Below, in pieces: positions 58,976 through 64,000 of a DNA stretch of 64,000 nt; within the stretch, counting starts at the first letter, position 1, and every line of letters starts with the position of its first letter. The DNA is taken from NCBI GenBank assembly GCA_964643075.1, contig CAZXQO010000001.1:62001-126000 (forward strand), written 5' to 3'. The stretch comes from Desulfocucumis sp964643075 (lineage in GTDB: Bacteria > Bacillota > Desulfotomaculia > Desulfotomaculales > Desulfocucumaceae). The translations under genes and the position numbers were made by a program. The notes beneath the pieces were generated by a model, which worked only from the letters and a program-made list of their open reading frames with translations, made no database searches and had not been told where the DNA came from.

Positions 58976-59849
58976 AGTCAGGCGCCCCCCCGGTGCTGAT
59001 ATTTTTTACAAACATTTGATAGGACATTTCAGCGTTGATCTTACCCAGTGCTGTAATAAGACAGGGCTCTTTCTCCAGCTGCCTGAACGTTTCCGTCAGC
59101 CGGCCGCTGCCGGAGTCAAAGAAAAACACTCTGCCCCCACAGTCGCTGCCCTTCTCCTTTAGAGGACAAATCCGGACGTAACCCAGGCGCGGTGAGGCGA
59201 CATATCCGGTAGTATAGCCAGGGTCGTCCGACCAGCACAATTCAGCTATGATTGAGGTTACGGAGGCCACCTTGGTGGCAAGGCAAAGGGCTTCCCTCAC
59301 ATGGTCGTTGTCAAGGCCCTGCCCGGCCAGCTTTGGCGAGAGTTCTACGGCAACCGAAGGGTGATAATCCATGTACGACACCCGTACCCCCCTGCCGGCG
59401 TCCGACTCAAGCCGGCAGCCCGTATGTACGTCCATCAGGACGGCGCCGCGCATATTTCTTCCTGATGCAGCCGTTCCTTCCAGGAGGCAGTTTACCGCCA
59501 GGCGTGCCGCCTCCGGGTCAACCCCGGCCAGTTCAAGCACCCTCCGGGCCAGGAGGAGCCCTTCCCCACAGTTCCCTGCCCGCAGCGTGTATACGGGGAG
59601 GGAAGTAAGCTCCTTTATTTTCATACCCGACAGGGATTCTATTTTAATGTTGATAAAGTCAGGCCGGCCCCGCTCGTGCCCCTGTGCCCGGCGGGCCATC
59701 ATCTCCGCAACGGCTGCCACTTCTGCTGCCGGCACAATACGCTCGGCCCCCGAGATATGCCTGCCTCCTGCTTCATGCGGGCCGCCCTGCGCTGCGCGCA
59801 TTTTTACGCTGAACAGGTTGTGCAATTTCATCCCCCGCTTGTTTTTCAC
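58956..59849 (-). CDS. bioW: 6-carboxyhexanoate--CoA ligase (pimeloyl-CoA synthetase)
   Basis: 297 residues. Activates free pimelate with ATP and CoA. LFSVKMRAAQGGPHEAGGRH, then ISGAERIVPAAEV is the family start, and GRPDFINIKIESLSGMKIKE and VSYMDYHPSVAVELSPKLAG also match. GTG start in ATGTGA overlaps the bioB stop. Its presence shows that pimelate is made as the free acid rather than by BioC/BioH chemistry. Confidence 0.95.
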   Translation of the reverse strand: MKNKRGMKLHNLFSVKMRAAQGGPHEAGGRHISGAERIVPAAEVAAVAEMMARRAQGHERGRPDFINIKIESLSGMKIKELTSLPVYTLRAGNCGEGLLLARRVLELAGVDPEAARLAVNCLLEGTAASGRNMRGAVLMDVHTGCRLESDAGRGVRVSYMDYHPSVAVELSPKLAGQGLDNDHVREALCLATKVASVTSIIAELCWSDDPGYTTGYVASPRLGYVRICPLKEKGSDCGGRVFFFDSGSGRLTETFRQLEKEPCLITALGKINAEMSYQMFVKNISTGGAPDYELSGE

Positions 59850-60811
59850 ATAACTTCAAGGCCCAGGTCCTCCAGCATTTTCAGGTCGTCCTTAACCTGC
59901 CTGCCGCCGGTGGTTAGGTAGTTGCCCACCATTATTCCGTTAACGCCCGACATGAGCGCCACCGACTGCAGGTCCCTAAGAGCGGCCTCTCTCCCGCCGG
60001 CCAGCCGCAGCACAGCCCCGGGCAGCACCAGTCTGAACATGGCCGTAGTTTTTAATGCTTCCAGCGGAGCGGGCGCCGGCTGTCCCCAGAGAGGCGTCCC
60101 CTCGATGGGAGTCAGGAGGTTCAGCGGGACGGAAGTTATGCCCATTTCCTTTAATTGAAAAGCCATTTCCACCCGGTGCTCCCATTTTTCGCCCAGGCCG
60201 ATAATCCCGCCGGAGCAGGCAGTTAGCCCGGCTTCCCTGACGGAGTTAATCGTCTCAACCCTTTCCTCGAAGGAATGGGTACCGCAAATCTCAGGGTAAT
60301 AGCTTTTGGATGTCTCAATGTTATGGTGGTACATAGAAACTCCTGCTTCTTTCAGGCGCAAGGCCTTTTTATGATCAATAATGCCCAGGGAAGCGCAAAG
60401 GCCGAGCCCTGTATTTTCTCTCAGGGTCTTATAAATGTCGATTATCTTATCAAAGTCCCCGCCCAGGATGCCCCTGCCGCTGGTTACCAGGGAAAACCGG
60501 CGGGCGCCCTTTGACTCCATTAGCTTTGCCCTCTCCAGTATTTCTTCCACAGAAAGAAGCGGGTAAATGGGTGCCCCGGTACGGTAATGCGACGACTGGG
60601 CGCAGAAGGTGCAGTCCTCGGAGCAATGGCCGGACTTTGCGTTTATAATCGAGCAGAGGTCCACTTTGTTGCCGTGAAAGTGCCGCGACACCTGCTGGGC
60701 CGCCCACAGGAGCTCGCTCAGGCCCTGACCCGTCAATTCTCCCAGGGCAATGGCCTCAGCCGGGGTGATTTCCCCCCCGGATAAAATCTTTCCTGTCATT
60801 TCAGCAATCAT
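59846..60811 (-). CDS. bioB: Biotin synthase
   Basis: 321 residues, radical SAM enzyme inserting sulphur into dethiobiotin. The cluster motif is C63-x3-C67-x2-C70 (GHCSEDCTFCAQSS). YHHNIETSKSYYPEICGTHS and VMSGVNGIMVGNYLTT are diagnostic. Four-base overlap with bioA. Confidence 0.96.
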   Translation of the reverse strand: MIAEMTGKILSGGEITPAEAIALGELTGQGLSELLWAAQQVSRHFHGNKVDLCSIINAKSGHCSEDCTFCAQSSHYRTGAPIYPLLSVEEILERAKLMESKGARRFSLVTSGRGILGGDFDKIIDIYKTLRENTGLGLCASLGIIDHKKALRLKEAGVSMYHHNIETSKSYYPEICGTHSFEERVETINSVREAGLTACSGGIIGLGEKWEHRVEMAFQLKEMGITSVPLNLLTPIEGTPLWGQPAPAPLEALKTTAMFRLVLPGAVLRLAGGREAALRDLQSVALMSGVNGIMVGNYLTTGGRQVKDDLKMLEDLGLEVM

Positions 60812-62184
60812 CGCGATACCTCACCGGTTACTTTTTCTATGGCGTCATAGGTAATGTCCAGTACTCTTGTCAGCTCTGCTATGCTCATGGCAAGAATGGG
60901 CATCAGCACTATAACGTTGCCCAGCGGCCGGATGACCAGCCCGTTTTTCCTGGCTTCCAGGATTACCCTGTGGCCTATATTTTCCTCCGAAGGGTAGGGC
61001 TTCTTGTCTTTTTTGTCCTCAACCAGCTCGATTCCCGCTATCATGCCCCTCTGCCTGACATCCCCCACGTGGGAAAGGTCGGCAAAGCGTTGCAACCCCT
61101 GCTCCAGGAAGGCTATTTTCCCGTCCAGCGCTTTGATTAGTTCTTCCTCTTCAAAGAGCCTGATGCTGGCCAGGGCTGCAGCACAAGCCACCGGGTTTCC
61201 GGTATAGGTATGGCCGTGAAAAAATGTCTTACTGTCCCGTTGTTCACCCAGGAAGGAGCTATAAACCTCGTCCGTGGCCATAGTAACAGCCAGAGGAAGG
61301 TAGCCGCCGGTGATACCTTTGGCCAGGCACATCAGGTCGGGGACCACTTCCTCATGCTCGCAGGCGAACATTTTCCCGGTCCGTCCGAACCCCACAGCCA
61401 CTTCGTCGGCTATCAGAAGGATGTTGTAGCGGGTACAAAGCTCCCTCACCTTTTTCTGGTACCCTTCCGGCGCCGTAATCATCCCCGCCGCGCCTTGTAC
61501 CAGCGGCTCCACGATCATGGCGGCTATTTCCCCGTTGCTTTTCGCCATCACCTCTTCCACTTTGCCCGCGCAGGCCATGCCGCAGGATGAACGGGAAAGC
61601 CCCATGGGACAACGGTAGCAATACGGCGCAGGAACATGGATGCGCTCAAACAGAAGGGGACGGAAAATATCGTGGAAAAGGTCCATCCCGCCCACGCTTA
61701 CGGAACCGATGGTGTCGCCGTGATAGGCCTCTCCCAGGGAGATGTAGCGGGTTTTATCCCGATACGCGCCTCCGTCTTTCTGCTTCCAGTACTGGAAGGC
61801 CATCTTCAGTGCAATTTCCACGGCTGTAGACCCGCTGTCGGAATAAAAAACCCTGTTCAGGCCCGGCGGAGTCAGCTCCACCAGCTTTTTCGCCAGCAGA
61901 ATGGACGGCACGTTGGCCAGCCCCAAAAGGGTTGAGTGGCAAATGCTGTCCACCTGCTCCTTTATGGCATCATTTAGTTCTTTTTTATTGTGGCCGTGAA
62001 CGGTCACCCAGAGGGATGATATCCCGTCCAGGTATCGTCTACCCTCTGTATCTATAAGGTAGCTTCCATCTCCCCGTTCAATCACCAGGGGTTTCATCTT
62101 TATGTATTCCTGCATTTGGGTGAATGGGTGCCAGATATACTGGTGGTCCCATTGTTCAAGAAGCTCTTTTGTATAATGTTCCAT
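60808..62184 (-). CDS. bioA: Adenosylmethionine--8-amino-7-oxononanoate aminotransferase
   Basis: 458 residues, PLP class III aminotransferase. The PLP Lys is K289 (CLAKGITGGYLPLA). YIWHPFTQMQEYIKMKPLVI and the cysteine-bearing loop YCYRCPMGLSRSSCGMAC (common in Firmicute BioA) identify it. Second gene of the operon, 45 bases after bioD, with GGAGGAGAGATA before the ATG. Confidence 0.95.
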   Translation of the reverse strand: MEHYTKELLEQWDHQYIWHPFTQMQEYIKMKPLVIERGDGSYLIDTEGRRYLDGISSLWVTVHGHNKKELNDAIKEQVDSICHSTLLGLANVPSILLAKKLVELTPPGLNRVFYSDSGSTAVEIALKMAFQYWKQKDGGAYRDKTRYISLGEAYHGDTIGSVSVGGMDLFHDIFRPLLFERIHVPAPYCYRCPMGLSRSSCGMACAGKVEEVMAKSNGEIAAMIVEPLVQGAAGMITAPEGYQKKVRELCTRYNILLIADEVAVGFGRTGKMFACEHEEVVPDLMCLAKGITGGYLPLAVTMATDEVYSSFLGEQRDSKTFFHGHTYTGNPVACAAALASIRLFEEEELIKALDGKIAFLEQGLQRFADLSHVGDVRQRGMIAGIELVEDKKDKKPYPSEENIGHRVILEARKNGLVIRPLGNVIVLMPILAMSIAELTRVLDITYDAIEKVTGEVSR

Positions 62185-62229
62185 TATCTCTCCTCCGTTA
62201 GTTGTCTATCATTCATTTTCTTTTGTAAA

Positions 62230-62964
62230 CTACAAAAGAAGTGATCGCCAGTTCACTTTCGCTTCTATTACCTCCACCAGACGCCCGGCCTGGCTGGACT
62301 CGACGCTCACATCCGGCAGATAGGGCACGATGCCCAGGATGGGCACCCCGGTCATCCCTTCGATTACCTCCGGATTGGTCCGTTCCGCCAGGGTGGCCTG
62401 CTCTTTCCGGTAGCCGTTGATAATGATGCCTTTTACCTCGATCCCTTCCCGCTGGGCGTACCGCACCGTTAGTACTGTATGGTTAATGGTGCCCAGCCCG
62501 GGCCTTGCCACTACCAGTAATGGTAGCCCCAGTAACCGGGCCAGGTCGGCCATTGTGAAATGGTAGTCCAGTAGCGGGACACAAATCCCGCCGGCCCCCT
62601 CCACAAGAACCACTTCACTCTCACCAGCCAGGCGTTGGTAAGCTTCTGCCAGCAATTCCGGGTCTATGGCCTCTCCGGAAAACCGGGCGGCAAGGTTGGG
62701 AGCAAGGGGCTGGCGGAAACAGCAAGGGTTCATCTCCCTGCTGGAATAGGGCAATCCCGCAGCTGCTCTGTAAAACAGGGCGTCCTCGGATAAAAGCCCG
62801 TCCTCGCTCTCAATGCCTCCGGTCTGCACCGGCTTTAGGGCTGCTGCCCTGACGCCGTTTTTTCTAAATACTCCCGTCAGGCCGCCGGTAATTACCGTCT
62901 TGCCCACACTAGTGTCGGTTCCGGTGACAAAGTACCCCCTGGCTATATTTACAGATTGTTTCAT
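62230..62964 (-). CDS. bioD: Dethiobiotin synthetase
   Basis: 244 residues. P-loop GTDTSVGKTVITGGL, then VLVEGAGGICVPL. Uses ATP and CO2 to close the ureido ring. First gene of the operon. CGGAGGCCTTTGC precedes the ATG, and the BirA-type operator lies 17 bases upstream. Confidence 0.95.
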   Translation of the reverse strand: MKQSVNIARGYFVTGTDTSVGKTVITGGLTGVFRKNGVRAAALKPVQTGGIESEDGLLSEDALFYRAAAGLPYSSREMNPCCFRQPLAPNLAARFSGEAIDPELLAEAYQRLAGESEVVLVEGAGGICVPLLDYHFTMADLARLLGLPLLVVARPGLGTINHTVLTVRYAQREGIEVKGIIINGYRKEQATLAERTNPEVIEGMTGVPILGIVPYLPDVSVESSQAGRLVEVIEAKVNWRSLLL

Positions 62965-62980
62965 GCAAAGGCCTCCGTCT

Positions 62981-63012
62981 TTGTTAACTATACCTAGCCT
63001 ATATGGTTAACA
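62981..63012 (-). promoter_or_regulatory. BirA-type biotin operator
   Basis: TTGTTAAC (62981-62988), 16 bases, then GGTTAACA (63005-63012): the inverted repeat bound by BirA in Firmicutes. It starts just after the -10 element, so bound BirA would block transcription. Confidence 0.85.
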
Positions 63013-63014
63013 TA

Positions 63015-63043
63015 AATATAGTACGGGCATCTCCCTTTGTCAA
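63015..63043 (-). promoter_or_regulatory. Sigma-A promoter of the biotin operon
   Basis: Minus strand TTGACA (63043-63038), 17 bases, TATATT (63020-63015). Confidence 0.85.
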
Positions 63044-63149
63044 CTTTGTTTATTATTGGTGGTTTACATTTATTACTTCAGCCTTGCGCAAATTTAGTTG
63101 GAATGCTGAGCGCTCATTGAAACTAATTGGTTCTTAATGGGGTGCTAAA

Positions 63150-63192
63150 ATGAAAATTAAGCCATCCCATATGAGGATGGCTTAATTTTCAT
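63150..63192 (-). terminator. Terminator of trpS, bidirectional
   Basis: ATGAAAATTAAGCCATCC and its exact complement around a short loop. A- and T-rich arms on both strands. 36 bases after the trpS stop. Confidence 0.85.
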
Positions 63193-63227
63193 GCAGGCGG
63201 TACCGGATCATCATTATAATAAACATG

Positions 63228-64000
63228 TCATCTGTTCCAATAATCCAGACCAACGTTACGACGGGCCTTATCAACATAAAAAGACGCCGCCTGTCTTGCT
63301 TTCATGGCTCCCTTTTGCATGGTCTCCACAACAAATTGCCTGTCCTTGGCTAATCTGGCCCTTTCATCGCGGCATGGGGCAAAATATTCCCAAATGGTGG
63401 CGAATATCTCCTTCTTTACGTCCCCATATCTGAGTCCCGGGGTCAGGAACCTTTCCTTCAATGCTTCCTTCCCCGCATCATCCAGAAAGAGCGTGTACAA
63501 ATCATACAGCACGTTGCCTTCCACCGGCTTGGGCTCGTCCACCGGTATGGAGTCGGTTTTTAACTTCATAATCTTGTCTTTAAGAATTTTTTCGTCAGCA
63601 AATATTTCAATAGTGTTGCCATATGATTTGGACATCTTCTGCCCGTCGGTGCCGGGCACCGTGGCCACATCCCCGGCAATGTCCGGCTCTGGAACTACAA
63701 ATGTTTCCCCATAGATGTTATTAAATCTTATGGCTATGTCCCTGGCCATCTCCAGGTGCTGTTTCTGGTCCTTACCCACCGGGACCCTTTCACCGCCGTA
63801 AAGCAGTATATCCGCCGCCATCAGCACCGGGTAGGCAAAAAGTCCGTGGTTGGCCGGGATACCCCTGGCAATTTTATCCTTGTAAGAGTGGCCGCGCTCC
63901 AGCAGTCCCATGCCTGTAACATTGGAAAGCAGCCAGGTCAGTTCCGTTACCTCCGGAACATCAGACTGTACCCAGAATACGGACTTATCCGGGTCCAGAC
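63228..64000 (-). CDS. trpS: Tryptophanyl-tRNA synthetase, 5' part outside window
   Basis: About 257 C-terminal residues are visible. The frame is open to base 64000 (LDPDKSVFWVQSDVPEVTEL is read in the last 90 bases). Class I synthetase with PVGKDQKQHLEMARDIAIRF and the KMSKS loop GQKMSKSYGNTIEIF. It charges the tRNA-Trp that hosts the integrated element, though the two genes are far apart. Confidence 0.95.
   Translation of the reverse strand, partial: LDPDKSVFWVQSDVPEVTELTWLLSNVTGMGLLERGHSYKDKIARGIPANHGLFAYPVLMAADILLYGGERVPVGKDQKQHLEMARDIAIRFNNIYGETFVVPEPDIAGDVATVPGTDGQKMSKSYGNTIEIFADEKILKDKIMKLKTDSIPVDEPKPVEGNVLYDLYTLFLDDAGKEALKERFLTPGLRYGDVKKEIFATIWEYFAPCRDERARLAKDRQFVVETMQKGAMKARQAASFYVDKARRNVGLDYWNR

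Noticed and set aside
63150..63192. Small regulatory RNA between bioD and trpS
   Set aside because: The dyad is fully explained as a bidirectional terminator; no promoter directs an RNA there.

Overview
The window reads as a chromosome segment of a spore-forming anaerobic Firmicute of the Desulfotomaculum/Pelotomaculum (Peptococcaceae) type. The basis is protein content: a spore germinant-receptor cluster (gerA/gerB/gerC), spmA, gerW (ytfJ) with its DUF2953 partner, YjcZ-like coat peptides, ComFB, YaaR, a UPF0182 membrane protein, a 6-phosphofructokinase of the mixed-substrate type and a BioW-type biotin operon. The genus is an inference; no rRNA gene is present.

Bases 1-10,600 hold housekeeping genes, nearly all on the minus strand: a UPF0316 protein cut by the window edge, a GT4 glycosyltransferase, a radical SAM enzyme with ComFB, phosphofructokinase, UPF0182 with a previously untracked 51-residue membrane peptide, a zinc-ribbon protein, a GalT-like protein and D-Ala-D-Ala ligase. 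A tRNA-Trp(CCA) gene follows.

Bases 10,632-31,199 are a 20.5-kb integrated element. It is bounded by a 48-bp duplication of the 3' half of tRNA-Trp, with a tyrosine integrase next to the right copy. Reading leftwards from the integrase it carries a zinc-finger protein, an HTH regulator, an excisionase-like protein, a TOPRIM primase-helicase, an iteron-like AT-rich region, two terminase-small-subunit-like proteins, a 603-residue protein with a proteasome-like N terminus, and regulators. No capsid, portal or large terminase gene is visible. The layout resembles a phage satellite (PICI-like) or a strongly reduced prophage. Its left end holds decayed ParB-like genes studded with perfect palindromes.

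Bases 31,200-36,100 hold a second accessory zone: a GH25 lysozyme, an LLH-type holin and a YdjM-like membrane protein, flanked by two diverged copies of one cassette (Cys-rich protein, Gly-rich YjcZ-like peptide, small coiled-coil protein). Sporulation and envelope genes follow to 48 kb: an FmdE-like protein, SpmA, an FAD oxidoreductase, GerW/DUF2953, YaaR, a peptidase-U32 pair, a Gmad2 lipoprotein, an FMN glutamate-synthase-like protein and small membrane proteins.

Bases 48,200-55,060 are one germinant-receptor operon in which the leader-gerA-gerB unit is tandemly duplicated ahead of a single gerC. Bases 55,365-62,964 are a tightly overlapped biotin operon, bioD-bioA-bioB-bioW-bioF-fabZ-like-fabG-fabF, behind a sigma-A promoter overlapped by a BirA-type operator. 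The three fab genes probably supply pimelate, BioW activates it, and BioF/A/D/B complete biotin. The 3' part of trpS ends the window.
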